From an uncultured Eubacteriales bacterium (lineage in GTDB: Bacteria > Bacillota > Clostridia > Christensenellales > Borkfalkiaceae), in the NCBI GenBank assembly GCA_905207235.1, contig CAJLKN010000001.1:101389-165388 (forward strand): 64,000 nucleotides of DNA, in the 5' to 3' direction. Numbering within the stretch: the stretch's first letter is position 1; each line of letters starts with the position of its first letter. Below the pieces are notes generated by a model, which saw only the letters and a list, made by a program, of their open reading frames with translations, did no database searches and was not told the origin of the DNA. Positions 51,003 through 59,633 of this stretch are shown one piece after another. The position numbers were made by a program, and so were the translations under genes.

Positions 51003-51842
51003 TTACTCTCCCGACCTGTCGAAAATTACCATAAACGCGCCCTTGAACAGAATTTTTGTGTCCAGCCAGAGCGACTGATTTTTTATATATTCAATGTCGA
51101 GTTCGACCCACTTGTCAAAACTTACAGAGTTGCGGTTTTTCTGTATCTGCCACAGGCATAAAAGTCCGCCTTTGACGTCCAGCCTGTGCATCTGAAAGGG
51201 CGTATATTGCGCGACTTCCATGGGTATGGGCGGGCGCGGTCCTATTACGGACATTGTGCCGTTTAAAATATTGAAAAGCTGGGGAAGCTCGTCTAAAGAG
51301 AGCTTTCTGAGCACTTTGCCGAATTTCGTTATGCGGGGGTCGTTTTTTATCTTGAAAACGGGTCCGTCCGCTTCGTTGAGCCCGGCGTCGATAAGGCTCT
51401 GCTTGAGCTCCTCCGCCCCCACGCACATGGTGCGTATTTTGTAGCAGTTGAAAATCTTTCCGTCTTTACCCACCCTCTTTGACACGTAAATGGGATTTGA
51501 AAAATCTTCCAGCCACTTTATGAGTATGAGTATCAGAAGCAGCCACGAGAATGTAACGATGACCGTCAGCGAAGACAATATATCGCATATTCTCTTTACA
51601 AAAAGATAACAGCCGTATCTGAAACCGCTCTTTCTTATCGGTTTATAGTTCTGCTCGTCGGCGCAACGGAAATATTCTCCGTCGTTATAGACAGCCGTCC
51701 GATAGCTGCCGAGCACGGCGGCATCGGTTGCCGCGCTCTCTTCAACTACCACGGGCTGAACGGAGCCATTATTAAGTTGAACGGCGTCTTCGGACGCTTG
51801 TGCGACTTCGCGCGCCGCAAAATCTTTTTCGTTGTTTTTCAT
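51003..51842 (-). CDS. Initiating sugar-phosphate transferase (bacterial sugar transferase family)
   Basis: 279 aa. It transfers a sugar phosphate from a nucleotide sugar to undecaprenyl phosphate, starting a lipid-linked glycan. A polar N-terminal extension (1-72) precedes FRYGCYLFVKRICDI, a membrane helix (about 88-110), then the catalytic domain with SKRVGKDGKIFNCYKIRTM, KLSLDELPQLFNIL and SVIGPRPP. It is the last gene of the glycan cluster and has its own promoter. A second enzyme of this family with a similar extension starts the cluster at 60470. The sugar used is unknown. Confidence 0.9.
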   Translation of the reverse strand: MKNNEKDFAAREVAQASEDAVQLNNGSVQPVVVEESAATDAAVLGSYRTAVYNDGEYFRCADEQNYKPIRKSGFRYGCYLFVKRICDILSSLTVIVTFSWLLLILILIKWLEDFSNPIYVSKRVGKDGKIFNCYKIRTMCVGAEELKQSLIDAGLNEADGPVFKIKNDPRITKFGKVLRKLSLDELPQLFNILNGTMSVIGPRPPIPMEVAQYTPFQMHRLDVKGGLLCLWQIQKNRNSVSFDKWVELDIEYIKNQSLWLDTKILFKGAFMVIFDRSGE

Positions 51843-51894
51843 TGGATTTAAAAATTTCGGTCAGAGCCGACACTACCAATTTATTTACTGTTTT

Positions 51895-51923
51895 ATTTTA
51901 CCACACATGCGCCGCTTGCGCAA
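51895..51923 (-). promoter_or_regulatory. Promoter of the distal sugar transferase gene
   Basis: TTGCGC (51923-51918), 17 bp, TAAAAT (51900-51895), preceded by GTGTGG. The AT-rich gap between here and the glf stop (51924-52050) shows no other feature. Confidence 0.55.
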
Positions 51924-52050
51924 GGATAAAATTGATTTATTTGACTTAAATTTACAAATTACGACTTTCTATATACAGTTTGCGCTCAAATGCGGCAAAT
52001 TATATAAGGTAATATATTCTATCAGCTCTGCACAATATGCAGACGCGATT

Positions 52051-53145
52051 TTAAAGTTTTTCGCAAAGGCTCAACGCCTCGGCAATAACTTTATCCATAT
52101 CGTAATACTTATATCTTCCCAGCCTGCCGCCGAAATAGACATTTTTCAGCTTTTCCGCCTCGGCGACATACTTTGCGCAGAGAGCTTCGTTGACGGCGTC
52201 GTTGACGGGATAATAGGGCTCCGCGCCCTTATCGGAGCAGGGATATTCGCGGGTTACCACCGTTTTGTCCGACGTGCAATCGCGGCCTTCGAAATGTCTG
52301 TGCTCTATAATTCTGGTGTAGGGCACTTCGTAATCAGTGTAGTTTACGACGGCGTTGCCCTGATAGTTGGTGCAGTTTAAAATCTCCGTTTCAAAGCGCA
52401 GACAGCGGTATTCGAGCGCGCCGAACTTATAATCGAAAAACGCGTCTATCTGACCGGTATAAATTATTCTTTCCGCCATTTTTTCAAGCTCTTTTCTGTG
52501 CTTGAAAAAGTCGCAGCCGAGGCGGACGTCGCTGCCTTTCAATAATTTTTCTATTATAGCGGTGTATCCGCCCACGGGAATTCCCTGATACCTGTCCGAA
52601 AAATAGTTGTTGTCGTAGGTGAAGCGGACGGGAAGCCTTTTTATTATGAAGGCGGGAAGCTCCGAGCAGGGTCTGCCCCACTGCTTTGCCGTATAACCTT
52701 TGACGAGTTTTTCGTATATCGTCCTGCCGACGAGGTTAATCGCCTGCTCTTCGAGGTTGGAAGGGTTTTCAACACTCTCCCTTTCCCTCTCTTCGCTTAT
52801 CTTTTTCATAGCCTCGGCGGGAGTTTTAATGCCCCACAGCTTGGAAAAGGTGTTCATGTTGAAGGGCAGATTGTAAAGTTCGTCCTTGTAAACCGCGATG
52901 GGGCTGTTTACGAAATTGTTGAACTCCGCAAAACCGTTTATATAGTCCCATACCTTTTTATCCGAAGTATGGAAAATGTGCGCACCGTAGACGTGGACGT
53001 TAATTCCCTCCACGTTCTCGGTGTAAACGTTGCCGCCTATGCGCCCGCGCCTGTCGATGACGAGGCATTTTTTGCCTTTTGCCGTAAGCTCGTGCGCGCA
53101 TACCGCGCCGAAAAGTCCGCTTCCGACTATGAGATAATCGTACAT
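52051..53145 (-). CDS. glf: UDP-galactopyranose mutase
   Basis: 364 aa, full length. This flavoenzyme interconverts UDP-Galp and UDP-Galf, indicating that the glycan contains galactofuranose. The FAD motif is YLIVGSGLFGAVCAHELT. Family segments: GGNVYTENVEGINVHVYGAHIFHTS, VKGYTAKQWGRP, and NYTDYEVPYTRIIEHRHFE with the Arg/Tyr substrate contacts. It lies 22 bp after the DUF4422 gene in the cluster. Confidence 0.97.
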   Translation of the reverse strand: MYDYLIVGSGLFGAVCAHELTAKGKKCLVIDRRGRIGGNVYTENVEGINVHVYGAHIFHTSDKKVWDYINGFAEFNNFVNSPIAVYKDELYNLPFNMNTFSKLWGIKTPAEAMKKISEERERESVENPSNLEEQAINLVGRTIYEKLVKGYTAKQWGRPCSELPAFIIKRLPVRFTYDNNYFSDRYQGIPVGGYTAIIEKLLKGSDVRLGCDFFKHRKELEKMAERIIYTGQIDAFFDYKFGALEYRCLRFETEILNCTNYQGNAVVNYTDYEVPYTRIIEHRHFEGRDCTSDKTVVTREYPCSDKGAEPYYPVNDAVNEALCAKYVAEAEKLKNVYFGGRLGRYKYYDMDKVIAEALSLCEKL

Positions 53146-53167
53146 TTTTTTACCGTAAATTATTATG

Positions 53168-53920
53168 TCAGGTTTTTATGCCTATAAGCCTTAAAACCTT
53201 TCTCACCGCGGTCGAAAACTTATTTTCGCCCACTATGTGAACGGGATAGCATTTCACTCTGCAATTATTCTGTCTTAAATAAACTGCGAATAGAAATTCG
53301 CCGAGGTAGCCGTAAAAACGGCGCTGAACGCTGTTGTACCCCGTCAAATCGACGCGCTTTTCGAGCTCGTCGAGTATGGAAAACAGCCAGCTGTAATACT
53401 CGTCCCACTCTTTTTTTCTGCATATGAACATATTCAAAAGGTGGGTCTTTCTGCCCGACATTATGCCGTCGTATGAGCCGAGATACTGCGGACAGATATC
53501 TTTTATAACTTCGCGGAGAGTGTCGAGGTCCTTTTCGCGGAGCACCTCCTCCGAGAAATGTTCCCTTATGGTTTTTACCGTCTTGTACTCTTTGGTGGTG
53601 ATGAAATCGTATTTTTTTAACAGCTTTTCAGCCTTTGCCGAAGTTATGTAATATTTTACGTCCGACGAAAAGCGGTTGGTCGTGAGAAATCTTCTGTAAT
53701 GCGCGAGCCCCACTATGTCGTTCGTCTTATCGTTCTTCCATATCCAGTAAGCGGCGGTGAGTTCGCAGAAATTTTCGTTCTTTTCGGATATATTGTCGCT
53801 GCCTATCGCGTCGTTAAGCGGGTAAAAAACCTCGTTTTTAGCCGCGTTGACCTGAAAATATTCGTAGTCGGGCGGCAGAGGGTTTGAACAGGGTTTATGC
53901 GTAACCACGTAAACTTTCAT
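53168..53920 (-). CDS. DUF4422 glycosyltransferase-like protein
   Basis: 250 aa. The pattern NFCELTAAYWIWKND, VGLAHYRRFL, MFICRKKEWDEYYSWLFSILDELE and the end region EFLFAVYLRQN matches DUF4422, a family found in capsule and exopolysaccharide loci and thought to transfer sugars (some members act as Galf or Gal transferases). Next to glf, a Galf transferase role is plausible but not shown. Soluble, with no membrane helix. Confidence 0.88.
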   Translation of the reverse strand: MKVYVVTHKPCSNPLPPDYEYFQVNAAKNEVFYPLNDAIGSDNISEKNENFCELTAAYWIWKNDKTNDIVGLAHYRRFLTTNRFSSDVKYYITSAKAEKLLKKYDFITTKEYKTVKTIREHFSEEVLREKDLDTLREVIKDICPQYLGSYDGIMSGRKTHLLNMFICRKKEWDEYYSWLFSILDELEKRVDLTGYNSVQRRFYGYLGEFLFAVYLRQNNCRVKCYPVHIVGENKFSTAVRKVLRLIGIKT

Positions 53921-53921
53921 A

Positions 53922-54674
53922 TTACTTTTCCTTTTTGTGCGCCTTATAGATATCGTAATAGGGTTTCTGTTTCAGACCCTGCTTGTGTCCTAAATAGGAT
54001 ATGAGTTTGCGGGGGAGTATCTTTTTTAAAATGCGCTTGTAGAGCGGAACGTTTTTATTGTCGTTCCACGAGCCGTAGCAATGGTGCTCGGCGTAGCCGC
54101 CCCCGCTCTTTTTGTTTATCTGATAGCGCTCGAAATAGTCCTTGGGATAAATTTCTATGCCGCCGTGAAGGGACTGCCTTCTGCCGTTCAGTCTGAATTC
54201 GGGATAGTTTTTCAAAAAATACCCCGTTATCCAGTCGTTGCTGACTGTGAAGTCGCCCTTTTCCTCGTAATCTTTTTCGAGCTGAGCCAGCCAATCGAGC
54301 ATTACGGGGTTGCCCTTTTCGCTTCCTATGAGCGCCGTGCCCATGGAAGAATCTATGAAAAAGCCCATAAACATGGTGCAGTCGAGAAAACAATCGAGAT
54401 TTTTGAACAGTTCGACGTCGGTATCGATATATATGCCGCCGAAGCGGTATAAGACCGTAAAGCGGAAATAATCACTTAAAAAGCCGTACTTCTTTCTAGC
54501 TATCGCGTCTCTGACAAACAGGCTGTCATCGAGATAGGGCGCGAACGCGTCGTCGTCCCACAAAATTATCTGATAGTCGGGGTGAAGTTTTTTCCAGCCC
54601 TCTATGTAATTTTTCTGGTCCTCGGGCATCTGCCCTTTGCCGAGCCAGCAGGCGTGAATAATTTTAGGTATCAT
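53922..54674 (-). CDS. Glycosyltransferase with DXD motif (Gly_transf_sug/OCH1-like)
   Basis: 250 aa from the ATG at 54674 (MIPKIIHACWLGKGQMP), six bases after the previous stop; a longer frame would run back into the GT8 gene. Typical parts are IPKIIHACWLGKG, KNYIEGWKKLHPDYQIILWDDD, SDYFRFTVLYRFGGIYIDTDVEL with the DxD metal-binding site, and the C-terminal HHCYGSW. It adds a sugar to the cluster's glycan; donor and linkage unknown. Confidence 0.9.
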   Translation of the reverse strand: MIPKIIHACWLGKGQMPEDQKNYIEGWKKLHPDYQIILWDDDAFAPYLDDSLFVRDAIARKKYGFLSDYFRFTVLYRFGGIYIDTDVELFKNLDCFLDCTMFMGFFIDSSMGTALIGSEKGNPVMLDWLAQLEKDYEEKGDFTVSNDWITGYFLKNYPEFRLNGRRQSLHGGIEIYPKDYFERYQINKKSGGGYAEHHCYGSWNDNKNVPLYKRILKKILPRKLISYLGHKQGLKQKPYYDIYKAHKKEK

Positions 54675-54679
54675 AATTT

Positions 54680-55546
54680 TCAGCGTCTGAAAACGTAACT
54701 TAAAATGAGTTTGAACTGCGCAAAAATGTTGCGCTTCTTTGCAAAATTCACGCCCCATTTCTTTGCGCACTCTTTGTAACGCTTTGAAAAAAGGCGGTAA
54801 CTCTTGCCGATATAGTTGCTCTTCCACGGCTTCCAGTTGGCGTAGTGAACGATGACCGCCTCCCTTTCGCCCTTGCGGAAAAACAAATCGCCAAGGCTTT
54901 TATAAGTCGTGTGATAGTTGTACTTTTCCTCTAAAACAGTGCAGTCCGCGCAGTAGAAATGATTTAATATATCCTGGTCGTGCCAGCGGATATCTTCGCC
55001 GCGCTCGCGGATATAATCTATCATTTTATCGAGAGGCACTACCTTTTCGGCGTGGAAAAAATCGAACATTATCACGCCAGAATTGAAATATGCGTAATCG
55101 CCGCCCGTAATCTTTTTTACGTGTTCGCGCCTTTTAGCGTTTATCCTAAGGTCCGAAACCGCCGAAATAAACGCGGGATACTCTCTATCAAACAGACAGG
55201 TTATGTCGCCCTTTACTATAATGTCGCAGTCGAGGTACAAAACTTTGCCGCCCGTCTTTATGTAATAGGGAATGAGCAATTTGTCGTAGGCGGTGTAAGC
55301 GCTGTCGTAGCTCATTTTCGGCAAGCCCTCGAACACGCTTTCATCGACGTCGTAAAAGATTATTTCGCTGCCGAGCGAAACGACTATGTCTTTAAGATAT
55401 GACTTTTCTTCGGGCGTCAGTGAGTTTGTGAGAAGGTGCACGCAAAAAGATGCGCCGGGGTTGCTTTTTGTAACCGAATAAAAGGTTACGACAAACTGAC
55501 CTTTATAATGCGAATTGATTACGAACGCGAGATTATATTTTTCCAT
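54680..55546 (-). CDS. Family 8 glycosyltransferase
   Basis: 288 aa. The GT8 signature is clear: NLAFVINSHYKGQFVVTFYS at the start, YDKLLIPYYI, the metal-binding KVLYLDCDIIVKG, AYFNSGVIMFD, HDQDILN and the terminal HYANWKPW. GT8 enzymes are retaining galactosyl- or glucosyltransferases in bacterial glycans. It overlaps the GT4 gene stop (TGATG). Confidence 0.93.
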   Translation of the reverse strand: MEKYNLAFVINSHYKGQFVVTFYSVTKSNPGASFCVHLLTNSLTPEEKSYLKDIVVSLGSEIIFYDVDESVFEGLPKMSYDSAYTAYDKLLIPYYIKTGGKVLYLDCDIIVKGDITCLFDREYPAFISAVSDLRINAKRREHVKKITGGDYAYFNSGVIMFDFFHAEKVVPLDKMIDYIRERGEDIRWHDQDILNHFYCADCTVLEEKYNYHTTYKSLGDLFFRKGEREAVIVHYANWKPWKSNYIGKSYRLFSKRYKECAKKWGVNFAKKRNIFAQFKLILSYVFRR

Positions 55547-56682
55547 CAGTTTTTATCTTCCAATCCGGCAAAAAGCTGACGGACGTTTTCTTTGAATTTT
55601 GCGAACGTGAACAGCTCCTCCACGCGCTTTTCGGCATTCTTGCCCAGGCGCGCGCGCAGTTTTTTATCCTCGCCGAGCGTCTTTATAGCCTCCGCAAACG
55701 CTTGCGCGTTGCGGTTTTCGACTTCCAGACCCGTTACGTCCTTTAAATTGACAAAGTTTACGCCGCTGCCTTCTATCGTAAAAGTTACAGCGGGTTTGCC
55801 GAAAGACATGGCTTCTGCGAGAGCGAGTCCGAACGCTTCGTTTTTGGTTATCGAAGGGAAACAATAAATATCGCAGGCGGACATGTACGCCTTTAACTCT
55901 TCGTCGGATATTCTGCCGAGAAATTTAATTTTTTTGTCCCCTTCGGCGAGCTTTTTGAGTTTTTCCGTCAGTTCGCCGTCGCCGCCGAGATATACGGCAT
56001 ATTCGTCGCCGAGCATAGCCGATGCCTTTATGAGATATTCATAGCCCTTGTATTCGACGTGTCTGCCGACGGCGAAACATATTATTTTATCCTTATTCTC
56101 CTCTCGTATGCGCTTTGCGATGGCGAGAGAATTTTTATCCTCTTTAAGGCGTTCGCCGTTAATGCAGCTGGGAATGACAGTACACTTTTGCGCGTAGCGC
56201 GAAAGGAAAGGACTGCTGTGCATGTAGTTGGGCGAAGTGGTTATGACGCGGCAGGCTCTTTTGAGCAGTTTTTCCGTCTGATTGTTGAAAAACTTGCCTA
56301 AAAGTTTCTGCTTCGTGATGTCGAGGTGCCACCAGAGAATGAGGCGGCATTCGGGATGTTTTTTAAGTTGTTTTAAAAGAATGTGCGCCACGAACGGGTT
56401 GGGGTAGTGAAACACTACCGTATCGGGACGGAATTGCAAAAACTGTTTTTTGAGCAGTCTGCCATACGAAAACGACAGCGACTGCGAAAAGACTTTTGCA
56501 AAGCAATCAGCCCTCACGACGTCGACGCCGTCCACCTTATCGACCTTATCACCGCGCTCGTGTCCGAAACAGATGACGCGCTGTTCAGTGCCTTCGGGCA
56601 CCGAATTGAGAATGTCCCTCGCGGTCTGCTCTATTCCTCCGATATGCGGATACATGTAGTTTGGAATGTGTAAAATTTTCAT
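55546..56682 (-). CDS. Family 4 glycosyltransferase
   Basis: 378 aa GT-B fold. The N-terminal domain starts ILHIPNYMYPHIGGIEQTARDI; the donor-binding half has CFAVGRHVEYKGYEYLIKA, IKFLGRISDEELKAYMSACDIYCFPS and the E(x7)E motif ENEAFGLALAEAMSFGKPAV (here KNEAFGLALAEAMSFG). It is a retaining transferase, commonly of mannose or heptose-like sugars. Overlaps gmhA by ATGA, which may hint that it handles the heptose; that is inference. Confidence 0.93.
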   Translation of the reverse strand: MKILHIPNYMYPHIGGIEQTARDILNSVPEGTEQRVICFGHERGDKVDKVDGVDVVRADCFAKVFSQSLSFSYGRLLKKQFLQFRPDTVVFHYPNPFVAHILLKQLKKHPECRLILWWHLDITKQKLLGKFFNNQTEKLLKRACRVITTSPNYMHSSPFLSRYAQKCTVIPSCINGERLKEDKNSLAIAKRIREENKDKIICFAVGRHVEYKGYEYLIKASAMLGDEYAVYLGGDGELTEKLKKLAEGDKKIKFLGRISDEELKAYMSACDIYCFPSITKNEAFGLALAEAMSFGKPAVTFTIEGSGVNFVNLKDVTGLEVENRNAQAFAEAIKTLGEDKKLRARLGKNAEKRVEELFTFAKFKENVRQLFAGLEDKN

Positions 56683-57335
56683 AACGTACCGAAAAAGTTT
56701 TCTTCCAGCATCAGGCAGAGCGCGTGATAGACGGGAAGATGCAGTTCCTGAATTTTATAAGTTTCGTGGCAGGGCACTTTTATTATTCCGTCGCAGAGCG
56801 AGGCGATTTTACCGCCGCCCTCGCCCGTGAGAGCGACAACTTTAAGTCCCGCGGCTTTTGCCGTTACGGCGGCGAAAAGCACGTTTTCGGAATTTCCCGA
56901 CGTGGTTATGCCCATAAACACGTCGCCCTCTTTGCCGTAGCCGTAAACCTGCTGGGCAAACGTAAGAGTGCCGCCTCCCTCGACGTCGTTTGTAAACGCC
57001 GTATTGAGGCTCTGTCCGTCGCAAAGCGCCATGGCGGGCAGTGCGCCCTGAAGTTTTTCCGCAAGGATCTTTCCGCGCTCGTCATCCGTCTTAATGAGCG
57101 CGGAGCGCAGTTTTTCGGGCACGCGGCGGGCGAGCACGAAAGATTTCATGAGTTCGCCGACTATATGCTGGGCGTCGGCGCAACTTCCTCCGTTGCCCGC
57201 AATAAGCAACTTTCCGCCGTTTGAAAAGCTGTGCGAAATTATTTCGTAAACTCTTTTGATATCGTCCGCGCACGCCGAAAGTTCGGGATAGCGACTTATG
57301 AGAGTGTCGAGGTGCATTTGTATGTTATTTTTCAT
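56679..57335 (-). CDS. gmhA: Sedoheptulose 7-phosphate isomerase (SIS domain)
   Basis: 218 aa. It converts sedoheptulose 7-phosphate to D-glycero-D-manno-heptose 7-phosphate, the first step to activated heptose. The SIS-domain motif ISHSFSNGGKLLIAGNGGSCADAQHIVGE (key: GNGGSCADAQH) and GITTSGNSENVLFAA are characteristic, with the C-terminal HALCLMLEENFFG. It overlaps the nucleotidyltransferase-phosphatase gene by 11 bases. Confidence 0.93.
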   Translation of the reverse strand: MKNNIQMHLDTLISRYPELSACADDIKRVYEIISHSFSNGGKLLIAGNGGSCADAQHIVGELMKSFVLARRVPEKLRSALIKTDDERGKILAEKLQGALPAMALCDGQSLNTAFTNDVEGGGTLTFAQQVYGYGKEGDVFMGITTSGNSENVLFAAVTAKAAGLKVVALTGEGGGKIASLCDGIIKVPCHETYKIQELHLPVYHALCLMLEENFFGTL

Positions 57336-58602
57336 ATTTACCGCTCAATATTTTATCCACGCAGTCGGCAAGGTCGTTGCCTTCAATGTCTGCAAGGGCG
57401 TTTTTGCCGATAATCGCCGTCCTGCAACCGCCGTTTCTGCCGCACAGCACGTCGTTTTCCCCGTCGCCCACCATCCAGCTCGATCTGAGGTCGATGTTGA
57501 AATCTTCTGCCGCCTTAAAGAGCATGCCCGCCTTGGGCTTGCGGCAATCGCAGTCTATTTTATACTCTGCCCTCTCGCCCGCGTAGCCTTTATGCGGGTG
57601 ATGGGGACAATAATATATGCCGTCGAGATAAGCTCCGTCCGCGCCTAAAAGCGTCTGCATTTTGGCGTGAATTTCATGAAGTTCCTCTTCGCTGACTTCG
57701 CCGCGGGCAATGACGGGCTGATTTGTCGCGACTATTGCGAGATATCCGCTGTCGTTTATCCTTTTGATCGCTCCGCTGACGCCATCTATAAGTTCGAAAT
57801 CATTGATATCGGTGAGGAAGCCGACATATTTGTTTATCGTTCCGTCCCTGTCGAGAAAGATCGCCTTCTGCTTTTTTTTGAGGTTGCGCGCCTGCACTCT
57901 TCCCTCTTCGAAATCGCGGCAGACGGCATAATATCTTTCGGGCGTGCCCATATCTTTTACGTATTCGGGGCTGTCGTATGCAAACATTTTTCCGCTGCCC
58001 GCGAGAGGCTTTAAAATTTGTCTGTCGAGGTCAATTTTTTGACCGTTGACGTCGCCTTTGAGCACCTCGGGCGAAATTATGTGAATGCCCGCGTTTACTC
58101 TGTTTTCGAAGTAACCCGAGCGGTCGTCCTCCTTGGTAAGCCAGCGCACGACCGAGCCGTTTTTATCGGTTACGACAAGTCCGCTGTCGTAAGGATGACT
58201 GTTGGGATGAGTGAAGAGCGTTACAAGCCCTCCCTTTTTTTTATGATAGGCTATAAACCGCGCAAAATCCACATCGAAGAGCGCGTCGGCGTTGAGAAGG
58301 AGAAAATCGCCGTCCAGCCTGTCCTTTATTTTGTAAAGCGCCCCTGCGCTGCCAAGGGGCTGACTTTCGTTGTAGTATTCTATTTTAACTCCCCAGCGGC
58401 TGCCATCGCCGAAGTAGTCGGTGATGACGCTGGCGAGGTGTCCGACGGTTATTATAAGGTCGGTTATGCCCTGCGAGGCAAGACACATTATCTGGCGTTC
58501 GAGCACGGGTTTGCCGCAGATATCAATCATCGGCTTGGGAATGTCCGAAGCAACCGAACTTATCCTAGTGCCCTTGCCGCCCGCCGCAATCACAGCCTTC
58601 AT
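57325..58602 (-). CDS. Heptose-1-phosphate nucleotidyltransferase fused to heptose bisphosphate phosphatase (HddC-GmhB)
   Basis: 425 aa, two enzymes in one chain. Residues 1-235 are a sugar nucleotidyltransferase (AAGGKGTRISSVASDIPKPM; LLLNADALFDVD), HddC-like, expected to form GDP-heptose. Residues 245-425 are a HAD phosphatase with FLDRDGTINKYVGFL (251-255 DRDGT) and GmhB-type zinc Cys/His residues in CPHHPHKG...CDCRKPKAGM. Together they perform steps 3 and 4 of GDP-D-glycero-alpha-D-manno-heptose synthesis. It overlaps hddA by ATGA. GDP rather than another nucleotide is inferred from the pathway set. Confidence 0.9.
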   Translation of the reverse strand: MKAVIAAGGKGTRISSVASDIPKPMIDICGKPVLERQIMCLASQGITDLIITVGHLASVITDYFGDGSRWGVKIEYYNESQPLGSAGALYKIKDRLDGDFLLLNADALFDVDFARFIAYHKKKGGLVTLFTHPNSHPYDSGLVVTDKNGSVVRWLTKEDDRSGYFENRVNAGIHIISPEVLKGDVNGQKIDLDRQILKPLAGSGKMFAYDSPEYVKDMGTPERYYAVCRDFEEGRVQARNLKKKQKAIFLDRDGTINKYVGFLTDINDFELIDGVSGAIKRINDSGYLAIVATNQPVIARGEVSEEELHEIHAKMQTLLGADGAYLDGIYYCPHHPHKGYAGERAEYKIDCDCRKPKAGMLFKAAEDFNIDLRSSWMVGDGENDVLCGRNGGCRTAIIGKNALADIEGNDLADCVDKILSGKYEK

Positions 58603-59615
58603 GATTTTTCCCTGCTGACGGCGACGTCGTAAGTTTCGGGCGAGTAATAGACGACCTTTGTGCCGCCGTTTTCAAATTCGAAGGGAACGTGCAAAAGCCC
58701 GTTCATTGCGCGCATTACGCGCTCTCTATCCTCGGGACGGACGTAAAATAGCAGAAATCCGCCGCCGCCCGCGCCCAGAAGTTTGCCGCCGAGCGCGCCC
58801 GACTTTATGGCTTTTGCATAAAGCCCGTCTATGCTGTCGGTGGAAATTCTCGCTCCCGTCTGGCGCTTCAATTTCCACGTTTCGTCAAGCAGTCGGCCGA
58901 AGTCGTCCATATCCGCGTCGCGGCTTACGAGCACCTTTTCCGCCACGTCGACGAGCGAGAGCATCTCTTTGAGCTGTGTTATTTTATCTTTTATATGCGC
59001 GTTCGTTTCCTGCTGTATCTGCGCCGAAAGGCGAGTAAAGCCCGTAAAATACAGCAAGAGGCTGTCGTTGAGTTTTTTCTTCCTTTCGGGCGAAATTATA
59101 AGTCTGTCGACTTCGTAACCATCGGACGAAAAATTTATGCGGTTGAAACCGCCGAAGGAAGCCGCAATCTGATCCTGCCAGCCGCCCGCTTCGTCGCACA
59201 GCGTGCGCTCCAAGTGAATGGCTTCGTCTGCAAGGGAGCGCTTGTCCGCATACTGCCCTTTAAGACAATGAAAGGCATGCAAAAGCCCGACCGCGAAAGA
59301 ACTGCTCGTTCCGAGCCCCGTGCGGGCGGGTAAGTCCGCCTCGTAGGTTATGCGCAGTTCGTGCATGTCGAGCATTTTCATTGCATTGCGCACGAGAGGG
59401 TGTTCTATGCCGTCAACGCTGCTTACGCGCTCGGTTCTGGCATAGCACACTTCCGTGGTATAATCGAAAAACGGAGGCAGGTGCCTGACGTTTACATAGC
59501 AGTATTTATCGAACGTGGTGGAAAGGACTGCGCCGCCGTACTCGTTGAAAAAATTGGGCATATCCGTTCCGCCGCCGAAAAAACTCATTCTGAAAGGCGT
59601 TTTTGTTATTATCAT
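58599..59615 (-). CDS. hddA: D-glycero-alpha-D-manno-heptose 7-phosphate kinase (GHMP family)
   Basis: 338 aa. It phosphorylates heptose 7-phosphate at C1. GHMP motifs: N-terminal TPFRMSFFGGGTDMPNF, ATP loop ARTGLGTSSSFAVGLLHA, and the C-terminal GGKLLGAGGGGFLLFY. The FFGGGTD start is shared by HddA and fucokinase-type enzymes; HddA is chosen because gmhA and the HddC-GmhB fusion adjoin. It lies 18 bp after the first sugar transferase gene. Confidence 0.92.
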   Translation of the reverse strand: MIITKTPFRMSFFGGGTDMPNFFNEYGGAVLSTTFDKYCYVNVRHLPPFFDYTTEVCYARTERVSSVDGIEHPLVRNAMKMLDMHELRITYEADLPARTGLGTSSSFAVGLLHAFHCLKGQYADKRSLADEAIHLERTLCDEAGGWQDQIAASFGGFNRINFSSDGYEVDRLIISPERKKKLNDSLLLYFTGFTRLSAQIQQETNAHIKDKITQLKEMLSLVDVAEKVLVSRDADMDDFGRLLDETWKLKRQTGARISTDSIDGLYAKAIKSGALGGKLLGAGGGGFLLFYVRPEDRERVMRAMNGLLHVPFEFENGGTKVVYYSPETYDVAVSREKS

Positions 59616-59633
59616 CGCACACCCGAAAACAAA

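Noticed and set aside
54675..54827. N-terminal extension of the DXD glycosyltransferase
   Set aside because: The 51 extra residues overlap the GT8 gene, have no SD and precede the conserved MIPKIIHACWLGKG start.
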